The notes beneath the pieces were generated by a model that saw nothing but the letters and a program-made list of their open reading frames with translations, made no database searches and was not told the DNA's origin. A program made the position numbers and the translations under genes. A DNA stretch of 64,000 bases from Aerococcaceae bacterium zg-252 (GTDB lineage: Bacteria > Bacillota > Bacilli > Lactobacillales > Aerococcaceae), in NCBI GenBank assembly GCA_016237705.1, contig CP066204.1, forward strand, positions 1,064,001 through 1,128,000. Reading direction: 5' to 3'. Positions 25,282 through 31,633 of the stretch are shown piece after piece. Every line of letters starts with the position of its first letter. Position 1 is the stretch's first letter.

Positions 25282-25734
25282 TTAAAATGGCAAATCATCT
25301 TCCTGAATATCAATCGAACCACCTTCAAAATCGCTAAAATAGCCATTATTTGACGTGTTAGCAGTTGGCTGATAATTTATTATATTACCCACACTGTTTT
25401 CACCCCTAGATTTTGATTTAGCGTTGTCTAGGAAGTAGATTTCAGATACTACCACCTGCGTAACATAAACACGCTGCCCTTGTTGGTTTTCATAATTATG
25501 TGTTTGAATACGACCAACCACTCCAATTTGTGACCCCTTGCTCGTATACTTCTCTAACACTTCAGCAGTCTTTCGCCACGCTTGACACTGAATAAAATCA
25601 GCTTCCCTTTCACCATTTTGATTTTTCACACTACGATTGACTGCTAAAGTAAAATTAGCTGTTGCTAGCCCTGATTGCGTATAACGTAATTCAATATCCT
25701 TCGTCAACCGTCCAATTAATTCCACTTGATTCAT
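25282..25734 (-). CDS. ssb: Single-stranded DNA-binding protein
   Basis: 150 residues. The second ATG (25734) is used here because GGAGG lies 6 bases upstream of it, while the first ATG abuts the GGAGG. The OB fold is clear: 'NQVELIGRLTKDIELRYTQS', 'FTLAVNR', 'DFIQCQAWRKTAEVLEKYTS' and 'GVVGRIQTHNYENQQGQRVY'. The C-terminus ends in the acidic tip 'IQEDDLPF', the docking peptide for replication partners. It is the phage-encoded copy next to recombination genes. Confidence 0.93.
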   Translation of the reverse strand: MNQVELIGRLTKDIELRYTQSGLATANFTLAVNRSVKNQNGEREADFIQCQAWRKTAEVLEKYTSKGSQIGVVGRIQTHNYENQQGQRVYVTQVVVSEIYFLDNAKSKSRGENSVGNIINYQPTANTSNNGYFSDFEGGSIDIQEDDLPF

Positions 25735-25736
25735 AG

Positions 25737-26105
25737 TCATCCTCCAATCACTTCAATCTCCACCCTTGGATTTGCTTTATCCAACACAAACTCATCCACA
25801 AACCCAATAATGTGTTTTTGATTGTCATTCTCTATCAATTTCGCCTTTACCATTCCGTCCAAAATGAATTTCTTAGCAAAAGCGATGTTATCTGCGTCTT
25901 TGCGTTTATTTTTCGAGTACCAAGTAAATTTCAACTTTGCAGGAGTCGATATAATCAAACCGCTATTTTTCGCACTTCTAGCATAAAGTGCACATAAATT
26001 CGTCTGTTTCTTTTTAGCTTTAGCTGCCAAATGACGATTCGCTCTTTCGATGCTAATATACTCGTTTAACGACATCAATTCACCCGGTATAACGAGCTTA
26101 TCCAT
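25737..26105 (-). CDS. RusA-family Holliday junction resolvase
   Basis: 122 residues from ATG at 26105; earlier in-frame starts lack ribosome binding sites. The RusA signature is 'KNKRKDADNIAFAKKFILDGM' with 'KAKLIENDNQKHI' and the C-terminal 'PRVEIEVIG'. Catalytic aspartates (D in 'RKDADN' and 'ENDN') are present. It would cut four-way junctions and branched DNA made by RecT recombination and help prepare concatemers for packaging. It overlaps the replication gene by eight bases. Confidence 0.88.
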   Translation of the reverse strand: MDKLVIPGELMSLNEYISIERANRHLAAKAKKKQTNLCALYARSAKNSGLIISTPAKLKFTWYSKNKRKDADNIAFAKKFILDGMVKAKLIENDNQKHIIGFVDEFVLDKANPRVEIEVIGG

Positions 26106-27096
26106 CGCTATCATCTCCACTCATTTCGAACAACTCAGCTAGACGATTACGTAGCTCTTCTTCTCTTTCGGCACTAAGTTTCTCAACTGGATTTTCTGCG
26201 TTATCCGGTAATTCTTTAGCCCAAGACGGAACTACTTCCTCCCGTTGATGCTTACCGAACTTGCTTTTATTCCGCTTACGGTTTAGTTCATACGCTCGTG
26301 CTTGCTCAATCGTTGTAATGTTTTGATTTGCCCAATTATTTAAAACGGCTTTAGCATAACTAAACTGAGCTTTGTTATCTAACGCAATTTTCATAGCTGC
26401 AATCACTAATTCATGTGATAAACCACCCACCCATTGCATGATTTGGTCAATCAAATAAGAATTTGCTACTCCAAAATTTTGTTGATAAAACGCAATCGCA
26501 TTTTGCTCCACCGCCGCCACATTTTGCTTTTGAACATCATTGTGCGACTCCCCTATATTTAAATTATTATTTATAGTGGTGGTACTATTATTTACTTTAT
26601 TTTCCTTTACTTTACTTTCCTTTACTTTACTTTGTTGCATTAATTCCGACTTTTTGGGGGTTTCTTCCGAATTAATCCCCATTTCTTCCGAATTAATGTG
26701 CTTTTCTTCCGAATTTATTCGATGTTCTGCTTTGACAACCGTTTTTCGTTTCGTCTGCCGAACCATCTCTTCAAATTGTTCTTGAATCCCTTTTGAAGTT
26801 AAAATTCCGTATTTTTGGAAGCTGTACTGGTCGAATAAATCGAGCTTCAAGCAATACTTTAAAATTTCGTGAACGGCACCCTCAGACACAGCAACCTTGT
26901 CACCAATATCGAAGCACATATCATCGTCAAATTTTAAATAGTATCCTTTATCTCCATAAATCATCTGCATTGCCACAACCCACACAGCATACCCCGTACA
27001 CCCATGTGCATGCAGCAAGCGTCTGATTTTTCGATTTCCATACGCATCCGTATCAAGTGGAAAGTAATCAAAGCCTTCTCTTATCGCTCTGGCCAC
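26098..27096 (-). CDS. Phage replication initiation protein (DUF4373 / Lin1244-type N-terminus, DnaD-like C-terminus)
   Basis: 332 residues with a GTG start at 27096 (AGGTG 8 bases upstream). Residues 1-115 form the winged-helix Lin1244/DUF4373 domain ('GFDYFPLDTDAYGNRKIRRL', 'HGCTGYAVWVVAMQMIYG'). A low-complexity linker with repeats of 'INSEE' and 'SKVKE' covers about 126-175. The C-terminal part ('FYQQNFGVANSYLIDQI', 'WVGGLSHELVIAAMKIAL', 'FSYAKAVLNNWANQ') is a DnaD/DnaB_2-like helicase-loader domain. The phage origin is probably inside or near this gene. Confidence 0.85.
   Translation of the reverse strand: MARAIREGFDYFPLDTDAYGNRKIRRLLHAHGCTGYAVWVVAMQMIYGDKGYYLKFDDDMCFDIGDKVAVSEGAVHEILKYCLKLDLFDQYSFQKYGILTSKGIQEQFEEMVRQTKRKTVVKAEHRINSEEKHINSEEMGINSEETPKKSELMQQSKVKESKVKENKVNNSTTTINNNLNIGESHNDVQKQNVAAVEQNAIAFYQQNFGVANSYLIDQIMQWVGGLSHELVIAAMKIALDNKAQFSYAKAVLNNWANQNITTIEQARAYELNRKRNKSKFGKHQREEVVPSWAKELPDNAENPVEKLSAEREEELRNRLAELFEMSGDDSDG
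26601..26718 (-). repeat. Iteron-like repeats inside the replication gene (candidate phage origin)
   Basis: Two perfect tandem 15-bp units (TTTCCTTTACTTTAC, 26601-26615 and 26616-26630) are followed by three copies of a 16-bp unit TTTCTTCCGAATTAAT with exact 21-bp spacing (26661, 26682, 26703; the last varies by a base). They encode the SKVKE and INSEE repeats of the linker. Iterons inside the initiator gene are known from phage lambda O. Origin function is inferred. Confidence 0.5.
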
Positions 27097-27112
27097 TTGC
27101 TTACACCTGCTT

Positions 27113-28048
27113 TTATAATTTTGATTTTACCTTAGTTGGAAACAACTCCTCTTGTTCCCCAATAATTTCACCTGTTGCTTCATCCACTTCAATATGATTA
27201 ATCGCTTCTGCTGGGTCAAATGGCGCTTCAATTACTTCAGCTTCCGCAATCTCTTCTGGAGTAACATCCTTAAAGATGCCATTTCCATTATCATCAAAAT
27301 CTTCTAACACCTGTTCATCATTGACGACACCTTTTTGATATTCAATGGATAAAATACCCCATTTACTAATCATATTTCTAAGCACCGTTTTTTGAGCCAT
27401 AGCATCATAATCCGATGCCCACACATTTGTTAATTTCGCCTTATCTTTTGCTTTATTGTTGCGAATACGGTGCCGTTCCATTTGTTCTTTCGTCCAGTAA
27501 ACAGATTTTTTGAACCCGTTTAACAGTTCAAAATACCCAAAGTACCCAATTGCAACTTCTGATTCTTGAGCTTCAAAATCAAGCACCAGTTCTTCTGTTA
27601 ATGGATTCCAGGACTTTAATTGCCCTTCATACACCGTCCCCACATTAATATGCTTATATTGCCCACTACGTTGTGCCAATTGCACATAGCCTTTATACCC
27701 TAATACAAATTGCGCTTTTTTAACCCATTGCCCTGTAACTTTATCTTTTTCATTGAATGGCACTAAATAAGCAAAGCCAAATTGCTTTTCAAGTGGCAAA
27801 TCTAACTGTGCCGCTTGCATCGCTCCAGCAATAATTGACATCGGCTGACTATCTGCTAAATAGGCATCATTATTCACTAACGTGAGTAACGAACTCGTAA
27901 ATTGCGCCGATTTATCTTTTAGTATTTCCTTGAACTTATTTTGAATTACTGGATTGTCTAACAATCCTTTCACTGAGTTATTCTTTGCTGCTACCATGCC
28001 TGATTTCTTTTCTGCTAAGGCATTCTTAATCGAATCTGTTGTTGCCAT
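27113..28048 (-). CDS. recT: RecT-family single-strand annealing protein
   Basis: 311 residues. RecT signature segments are 'QPMSIIAGAMQAAQLDLPLE', 'FGFAYLVPFN', 'AQFVLGYKGYVQLAQRSGQY' and 'AQKTVLRNMISKWGILS'. The C-terminus is acidic, as in other members. It anneals single strands produced by the exonuclease encoded immediately upstream; the start overlaps that gene's stop by one base, so the pair is co-translated. This is a typical phage two-gene recombination system like RecE/RecT. Confidence 0.93.
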   Translation of the reverse strand: MATTDSIKNALAEKKSGMVAAKNNSVKGLLDNPVIQNKFKEILKDKSAQFTSSLLTLVNNDAYLADSQPMSIIAGAMQAAQLDLPLEKQFGFAYLVPFNEKDKVTGQWVKKAQFVLGYKGYVQLAQRSGQYKHINVGTVYEGQLKSWNPLTEELVLDFEAQESEVAIGYFGYFELLNGFKKSVYWTKEQMERHRIRNNKAKDKAKLTNVWASDYDAMAQKTVLRNMISKWGILSIEYQKGVVNDEQVLEDFDDNGNGIFKDVTPEEIAEAEVIEAPFDPAEAINHIEVDEATGEIIGEQEELFPTKVKSKL

Positions 28049-28983
28049 TATTTAAGCTCCTTTACTGTAAATCTCTTGCTTGTTGATGTTTTACTATACT
28101 TATCATAGATTTCAGGCATTTCTTTTTTTAACGCCTTAGAATCAATGGATGTTCGATTATATTCTTTCCATGTGACGATAAATTTACTTGATTCTAGCCC
28201 TTCTGCTTCTTGTTCCACCATGTAGCCTTTAATCTTGTTTTCTAGCTCTGTCTGCAAGGTAGAAAGTTCTTCAATTTGCGATTTAATCACCGTTATTTGT
28301 TCCAACTGTTCTTCCTGTGCTTTAAACATAGGCAATGTATTAACTGGCTCATACTCCACAAGATTTAACGCACTCTTAGTAACCGACAAACCGTCAATCT
28401 CAGGCGCTGCATTTTTTAACACATGCTCATTCCAAAACGTTTCTGCCTCTTTGGTATACATATCAATTAGCTCTTGGTCTCGCTCGATTTCTTTCCAAAT
28501 AAAGTCATGGTTACCAATGATAACCGCAATATAGGCTTTATCATAATCCAGAACATTCAAATAATGTTGCACCTGCATAATATAACTAGCGGGAATTTCA
28601 TCATCTTCCCACTGCGCTTTATTAAAAGCCGATGTGGTTTTACATTCTAATAATGCTTTCTGACCGATAATTTTACGGTCAATGTTCGCTAACAAAAATG
28701 GATAATCTTTATGAAAATATGTTTTATTATCCTTTTGAACTTGTAACCCCGTCTCTTGCATAAAAAGCCTTGCGACAAGATTCTCTAATTCATTCCCAAT
28801 TTGAACCGCAACATTACTGCCAATATCTGGTGCTTCTAATTGTCCTGTTTTCTCAAGCCACAGCTGATACTTAGACTTAAAAGGATTCAAACCTAATAAT
28901 GTTCCAACGTCAGAACCACCAATACCCTTACTTCGGATAGTCAACCATTCAGCATGATTACTAGCTATTTGATAACTTTTCAT
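28048..28983 (-). CDS. YqaJ-family viral exonuclease
   Basis: 311 residues. N-terminal 'RSKGIGGSDVGTLLGLNPFK' and 'WLEKTGQ' are the YqaJ signatures; the nuclease core includes 'IGNELENLVARLF', 'LLANIDRKIIG' and 'ALLECKTTSAFN' with the D...E-x-K triad. A predicted coiled coil near residues 218-255 precedes the end. It resects double-stranded ends to give single strands for RecT. Its start overlaps the upstream small gene by four bases (ATGA). Confidence 0.92.
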   Translation of the reverse strand: MKSYQIASNHAEWLTIRSKGIGGSDVGTLLGLNPFKSKYQLWLEKTGQLEAPDIGSNVAVQIGNELENLVARLFMQETGLQVQKDNKTYFHKDYPFLLANIDRKIIGQKALLECKTTSAFNKAQWEDDEIPASYIMQVQHYLNVLDYDKAYIAVIIGNHDFIWKEIERDQELIDMYTKEAETFWNEHVLKNAAPEIDGLSVTKSALNLVEYEPVNTLPMFKAQEEQLEQITVIKSQIEELSTLQTELENKIKGYMVEQEAEGLESSKFIVTWKEYNRTSIDSKALKKEMPEIYDKYSKTSTSKRFTVKELK

Positions 28984-29174
28984 ACATAATCACCCGCTAC
29001 ATAAATTGACGAAAATATGTATTCTTTAGCGTAATATGCCATGTCATCTAACAAGATTTTTTCTCCGTCATATTCGACATACTCGTCGCCTTCATAAATA
29101 GGCTCGCCGCTGAAATCATAGTGTATAATTTTAGGTTCATCTGGAAAAAACTGCATTTCATTTTTGTCGTACAT
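28980..29174 (-). CDS. Small acidic hypothetical phage protein
   Basis: 64 residues, very acidic and aromatic ('PIYEGDEYVEYDGEKIL'). No family recognised; such short acidic proteins resemble DNA mimics but this is only a compositional remark. It is translationally coupled to the exonuclease gene downstream (ATGA overlap) and overlaps the previous gene by 17 bases. Confidence 0.55.
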   Translation of the reverse strand: MYDKNEMQFFPDEPKIIHYDFSGEPIYEGDEYVEYDGEKILLDDMAYYAKEYIFSSIYVAGDYV

Positions 29175-29379
29175 ATGTTATACTCTCCTTGAAAGTGTTT
29201 TTTATAGTCCGCATTGCCGTGCGGACTTTTTCTTTTGCCCACTCTACTATTTCTATCATTACGGCATCTCGCCGTGTATATGCCAATATATTCCAACTGT
29301 CAACGATATGTTGAAAGTTGCCAGTTTTGTTATACAAGTCCATACACTTGTGTAATTCATGTTTCTGCCATTGTTTCAT
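29158..29379 (-). CDS. Small hypothetical phage protein
   Basis: 73 residues from ATG at 29379, chosen because GAGGA is 6-7 bases upstream and the start overlaps the preceding stop as ATGA. The sequence is basic and helical ('KQWQKHELHKCMDLYNKTGN', 'EIVEWAKEKVRTAMRTIK'). No family recognised. Confidence 0.5.
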   Translation of the reverse strand: MKQWQKHELHKCMDLYNKTGNFQHIVDSWNILAYTRRDAVMIEIVEWAKEKVRTAMRTIKNTFKESITYVRQK

Positions 29380-29558
29380 TCGCATTCCTCGTCACTGTAT
29401 AATAGTTTGCACATTCGTATGTCCATTGTGTTTTTACGATATTCATGCCAAAATCGTTCCTGTTCTGCTTGTCTGTGGTTTTCGATGACCGCACCGATTG
29501 CGCACCCAAGCAATAACCCACAGATTATCGTTAGCACATATTTTAGTAATTCTTTCAT
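29376..29558 (-). CDS. Small membrane protein or lipoprotein of the early region
   Basis: 60 residues from ATG at 29558 (AAGGG upstream). One hydrophobic segment (residues 5-25) contains 'LLLGCAIG', close to a lipobox with Cys near residue 19, followed by a charged tail with 'ENHRQAEQERFWHEYRKN'. It may be a lipoprotein or a single-pass membrane protein. No function can be assigned; superinfection exclusion by small phage lipoproteins is one known possibility. Confidence 0.5.
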   Translation of the reverse strand: MKELLKYVLTIICGLLLGCAIGAVIENHRQAEQERFWHEYRKNTMDIRMCKLLYSDEECE

Positions 29559-29587
29559 CGTTATCATCCCTTCACGCTGGCAGGCGT

Positions 29588-29851
29588 TTATACTTTTATT
29601 AAATCGATAACTGCTTCAATATCTCTACGGTCATACATCCAACGAGTTCCATGACGGAACTTCTTCAATCCCGCTTCTTCCCAACGTTTAAGAAGTACAC
29701 TACTGCATTCATATTCGTCATAAACTTCTTTCTGCATTAGATAGCGTTTCTCTTTTTGTTGCATCCGTTTTTCAACTTCTCGTTCAACCAAGTCAGCCAG
29801 TTTATCTACCAATTGTTGACTGGCTTCTTCGGATAGTAATGTTAGCTCCAT
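29588..29851 (-). CDS. Excisionase/DUF771-like DNA-binding protein
   Basis: 87 residues. The N-terminal half is a charged helix ('LVDKLADLVEREVEKRMQQ'), and the C-terminal half 'LMQKEVYDEYECSSVLLKRW...GLKKFRHGTRWMYDRRDIEAVID' is a winged-helix MerR/excisionase-type fold with the usual 'G.......W.Y...D' pattern. Such proteins act as phage excisionases or DUF771 regulators. It is about 4.5 kb from the integrase, so an Xis role is possible but unproven. Confidence 0.65.
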   Translation of the reverse strand: MELTLLSEEASQQLVDKLADLVEREVEKRMQQKEKRYLMQKEVYDEYECSSVLLKRWEEAGLKKFRHGTRWMYDRRDIEAVIDLIKV

Positions 29852-29857
29852 TAGTTA

Positions 29858-30052
29858 TCACTCCCTTTCTCTAAAAACATTCACATCTACTTCTAGTGCG
29901 TCTGCTAATTTAAATGCATTTTTTAAACTTAAATTCTCTGCCCTGCCATCTCGCAAAGCATAGATACCTTGCCGTCTTACTCCAGCTTTTTTCGCTAACT
30001 CATAGACCGTCATATTTTTTTCTTTCAAATACTTTTGAATAATATCCCACAT
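29858..30052 (-). CDS. XRE/Cro-like helix-turn-helix protein
   Basis: 64 residues, a minimal HTH: 'MTVYELAKKAGVRRQGIYAL' with 'LKNAFKLADALEVDVNVF'. Size fits a Cro-like or phage-encoded regulator. AAGAGGTGAATTATC precedes the ATG. Two perfect palindromes lie just upstream (30076-30119) and could be its operators. It is the second of four small DNA-binding proteins in the early region. Confidence 0.8.
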   Translation of the reverse strand: MWDIIQKYLKEKNMTVYELAKKAGVRRQGIYALRDGRAENLSLKNAFKLADALEVDVNVFRERE

Positions 30053-30075
30053 GATAATTCACCTCTTCCTAAACA

Positions 30076-30119
30076 CAATATATTGTTTTCCAACCATGCG
30101 TTATGCACTATATATAGTA
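30076..30119. promoter_or_regulatory. Two 12-bp palindromes upstream of the small HTH gene
   Basis: ACAATATATTGT (30076-30087) and ACTATATATAGT (30108-30119) are perfect palindromes 32 bases apart, centre to centre. They lie between the divergent starts of the HTH gene (left) and the rightward 90-residue gene. They may be operators for one of the nearby HTH proteins; AT-rich palindromes also arise by chance, so confidence is low. Confidence 0.35.
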
Positions 30120-30126
30120 TTATTTA

Positions 30127-30155
30127 TTGACTATATAAAAACTAATTGTTATAAT
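30127..30155 (+). promoter_or_regulatory. Sigma-A promoter for the rightward 90-residue gene
   Basis: TTGACT (30127-30132), a 17-base spacer, then TATAAT (30150-30155). Predicted transcription start is near 30162, about 58 bases ahead of the ATG at 30220. It directs transcription against the surrounding leftward early operon. Confidence 0.75.
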
Positions 30156-30219
30156 TTTCTTTGAATAAGAACCCTCGACCTTTCTTATTCAGAACCTACA
30201 CTGAAAGAAGGTGAAAAGT

Positions 30220-30492
30220 ATGGACTTCGAAAATATTAAAGAGTATGAAGACCGCGTTGATAAAATTGTAAGTGACACTATTCATAATTTTTTGTCGCCA
30301 GACAAATTTGCAGCAGTTTTTGCATTAGTCGCCGAAGACTTAGATAAATATAATCCGCATAATATATCTCAACACGATTTTGAAAAAATCTGCACAGTCA
30401 CATCAGGTTTGATTCAAGGTATGTCTAAGAATATTGTTTACGCAACTTTAGAATCGCTGTATCTGATAAATCAATTGACTTCAGCCGATTAA
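30220..30492 (+). CDS. Hypothetical 90-residue protein transcribed against the early operon
   Basis: 90 residues from ATG at 30220, with AGAAGGTGA upstream and a consensus promoter at 30127-30155. The protein is acidic and helical ('KEYEDRVDKIVSDTIHNFLS', 'FAAVFALVAEDLDKY'). I do not recognise a family. Its 3' end overlaps the leftward 61-residue gene by 68 bases, so the two transcripts are partly complementary. Possible roles include lysogen-expressed cargo or regulation of the early operon by antisense transcription; both are inference. Confidence 0.65.
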   Translation: MDFENIKEYEDRVDKIVSDTIHNFLSPDKFAAVFALVAEDLDKYNPHNISQHDFEKICTVTSGLIQGMSKNIVYATLESLYLINQLTSAD

Positions 30493-30610
30493 TATCGATT
30501 AAGATTGGTTGGATACCATAGCTATATTTCTTCTTCCCCACTCGCTTTATCACTACACCGACTACCAATCCTGTAGTGACTAAGGCGAGTGCTTTTAATG
30601 TTTTATTCAT
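30425..30610 (-). CDS. Small membrane protein, early phage region
   Basis: 61 residues from ATG at 30610 (AAAGGAG 8 bases upstream). An N-terminal hydrophobic segment (about residues 4-24, 'LKALALVTTGLVVGVVI') is followed by basic residues and a polar tail with no family match. The 3' 68 bases overlap the rightward gene ending at 30492. The good ribosome binding site supports expression. Confidence 0.5.
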   Translation of the reverse strand: MNKTLKALALVTTGLVVGVVIKRVGKKKYSYGIQPILIDINRLKSIDLSDTAILKLRKQYS

Positions 30611-30625
30611 TTTCGTCACTCCTTT

Positions 30626-30763
30626 CTACGATGTATGTTTTTGATTAAAATACTTACTGATAATCATTCTTACCAAGTCCGTTACCGATATTTTCAACTG
30701 TTCCGCTTCTTTTTTTAATTGGTCATGTTGTTCCTTATCAGTCCGAATGTGTAACATCTTCAT
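30626..30763 (-). CDS. Ribbon-helix-helix (CopG/Arc-type) repressor-like small protein
   Basis: 45 residues. ATG at 30763 follows GGAGG by 8 bases. The translation 'MKMLHIRTDKEQHDQLKKEA' begins with a short beta strand, then two helices ('EQHDQLKKEAEQL' and 'VTDLVRMIISKYF'), the layout of CopG/Arc RHH proteins, which bind DNA as dimers. Two strong inverted repeats lie just upstream (30789-30833), fitting autoregulation. It may also be the antitoxin-like half of a module, but no toxin partner is seen. Confidence 0.72.
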   Translation of the reverse strand: MKMLHIRTDKEQHDQLKKEAEQLKISVTDLVRMIISKYFNQKHTS

Positions 30764-30788
30764 GGCTTGCGCCTCCTTTCATTAGGTT

Positions 30789-30833
30789 ACTTGTTGATGA
30801 ATGTCAACAAGTATTGTATCTGTATGATACAAT
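30789..30833. promoter_or_regulatory. Two adjacent perfect inverted repeats, probable operators for the RHH gene
   Basis: ACTTGTTGA/TCAACAAGT (9-bp arms, 30789-30797 and 30804-30812) and ATTGTATC/GATACAAT (8-bp arms, 30813-30820 and 30826-30833) abut each other directly. They lie 26 bases upstream of the RHH start codon. RHH proteins bind such repeats, so autoregulation is the likely use. The two repeats differ in sequence, so two proteins may bind. Confidence 0.55.
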
Positions 30834-30872
30834 CGCAAATTTGCAGCTCATTTTCGGTAGGTTTGTTCTGTA

Positions 30873-30887
30873 ATCTCAATTTGAGAT
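30873..30887. promoter_or_regulatory. Repressor operator O1 (ATCTCA-ATT-TGAGAT)
   Basis: Perfect 15-bp palindrome of the same family as the three others at 31141, 31600 and 31634. It lies just after the 74-residue HTH gene and upstream of the RHH gene, so the repressor may act on a second promoter here. Confidence 0.7.
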
Positions 30888-30895
30888 ATTTTGTT

Positions 30896-31120
30896 TTAAA
30901 AAAATAATTCTGTTTCTGACATACCAAATTCTTTAGCTAAAATCTGCATTTCATAATCGTGAAAAGGATATTCTCCAGCTTCTTTTTTCTCATACTGTCT
31001 TCTTTCTAAACCGATTAAATTAGCAACATAAGCTGTACTCAGCTCATTTTTTCTTCTTTCTGCTCTCAATCTACTTTTGGGTTTAAGTATTTTTTTTCTT
31101 AGCTTTTGCTTACTTGTCAT
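30896..31120 (-). CDS. Cro-like helix-turn-helix regulator
   Basis: 74 residues. 'RLRAERRKNELSTAYVANLIGLERRQYEKKEAGEYPF' followed by 'MQILAKEFGMSETELFF' is an HTH_3/XRE domain, with a basic N-terminal arm. It is in the leftward transcript opposite CI, flanked by two copies of the ATCTCA-TGAGAT operator (O1 and O2), so it is the best candidate for the Cro-type lytic regulator. TAAGGAGAG precedes the ATG by about 11 bases, a little long. Confidence 0.8.
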   Translation of the reverse strand: MTSKQKLRKKILKPKSRLRAERRKNELSTAYVANLIGLERRQYEKKEAGEYPFHDYEMQILAKEFGMSETELFF

Positions 31121-31140
31121 TTATACTTTCACTCTCCTTA

Positions 31141-31155
31141 ATCTCATAATGAGAT
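31141..31155. promoter_or_regulatory. Repressor operator O2 (ATCTCA-TAA-TGAGAT)
   Basis: Perfect palindrome 20 bases upstream of the Cro-like start codon and directly before its ribosome binding site. Binding here would block entry into, or expression of, the Cro-like gene. Confidence 0.7.
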
Positions 31156-31171
31156 ATTTTATTTTTAAAGT

Positions 31172-31193
31172 TATGCTGCTGAAAAGCAGCATA
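31172..31193. other. 9-bp hairpin with GAAA loop between two early genes
   Basis: TATGCTGCT / AGCAGCATA (31172-31180 and 31185-31193) encloses GAAA. No T-tract follows directly on either strand, so it is not a standard terminator. It may be an RNA-stabilising or pausing element in the early leftward transcript. Confidence 0.5.
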
Positions 31194-31201
31194 TAGACCT
31201 C

Positions 31202-31351
31202 TTAGAATATTCTTGTTATAAGCCAAACAATACCTACAACAAATGCTATCGGCAATAACCCGATGTAAATACTAACTTTGATTTTTTTATTATCATTATC
31301 ATTGTTATTGAAATAATACCAATCTCCTAACAGAATCTTTTTCCAGTTCAT
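31202..31351 (-). CDS. Small single-pass membrane protein, early phage region
   Basis: 49 residues from ATG at 31351, preceded by GGGAGGTG. The protein begins 'MNWKKILLGDWYYFNNNDND' and ends with a membrane helix ('SIYIGLLPIAFVVGIVWLI'). The polar, Asn/Asp-rich N-terminal part would face the cytoplasm. No family recognised. It is too short for most gene callers but has a good ribosome binding site and a membrane topology. Confidence 0.6.
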   Translation of the reverse strand: MNWKKILLGDWYYFNNNDNDNKKIKVSIYIGLLPIAFVVGIVWLITRIF

Positions 31352-31409
31352 TTTTTTCACCTCCCAATGCACGCTTGAAAGGAGTACTCTAAAATGGTAA
31401 AATTTGTAT

Positions 31410-31454
31410 AAGGTTACACCCCCTTTCGGGGAGGGCTTTCGCCCTCGTGACCTT
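31410..31454 (-). other. Three-way-junction RNA/DNA structure in the early leader
   Basis: An 8-bp outer stem (31410-31417 with 31447-31454, one T-G pair) encloses two short hairpins: CCCC/GGGG (31420-31431) and AGGGC/GCCCT (31432-31445). Read on the minus strand, both have GAAA loops, a stable GNRA class, which suggests the leftward RNA is the functional one. It lies right at the stop of the 36-residue gene. Attenuation, RNA stability or protein binding are possible roles. Confidence 0.6.
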
Positions 31455-31563
31455 AGCGATTGAAACTAAATTCAATTTCAATTCCTATTCCAAGAACCTT
31501 GATTTTGAATTTAAAGGAGAAGCTTTTCAAAGGCTTCTTCTTTTTTTCGTTCGTTTTTACCAT
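31453..31563 (-). CDS. Small basic beta-pattern protein, first gene of the early leftward operon
   Basis: 36 residues; ATG at 31563 follows GGAGG by 7 bases, about 30 bases after the strong leftward promoter. The translation is 'MVKTNEKKKKPLKSFSFKFK' then 'IKVLGIGIEIEFSFNR', a lysine-rich head and alternating hydrophobic/polar strands. No family recognised, but such small proteins often open the early operon of Firmicutes phages and could be a leader peptide or a regulator. Confidence 0.6.
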   Translation of the reverse strand: MVKTNEKKKKPLKSFSFKFKIKVLGIGIEIEFSFNR

Positions 31564-31594
31564 TTCATTTCCTCCTTTCTTAATTTCTATATTC

Positions 31595-31623
31595 ATTATA
31601 TCTCAATTTGAGATAAAAGTCAA
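31595..31623 (-). promoter_or_regulatory. Leftward early promoter (PR) with embedded operator O3
   Basis: On the minus strand TTGACT (31618-31623), a 17-base spacer and TATAAT (31595-31600). The operator ATCTCA-ATT-TGAGAT (31600-31614) fills most of the spacer, so bound repressor would block polymerase. This is the switch promoter for lytic genes. Confidence 0.88.
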
Positions 31624-31633
31624 CACTTTTTAT

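Noticed and set aside
31394-31411. Very short rightward frame (MVKFV) after GGAG
   Set aside because: Only five codons; more likely chance within the structured leader.
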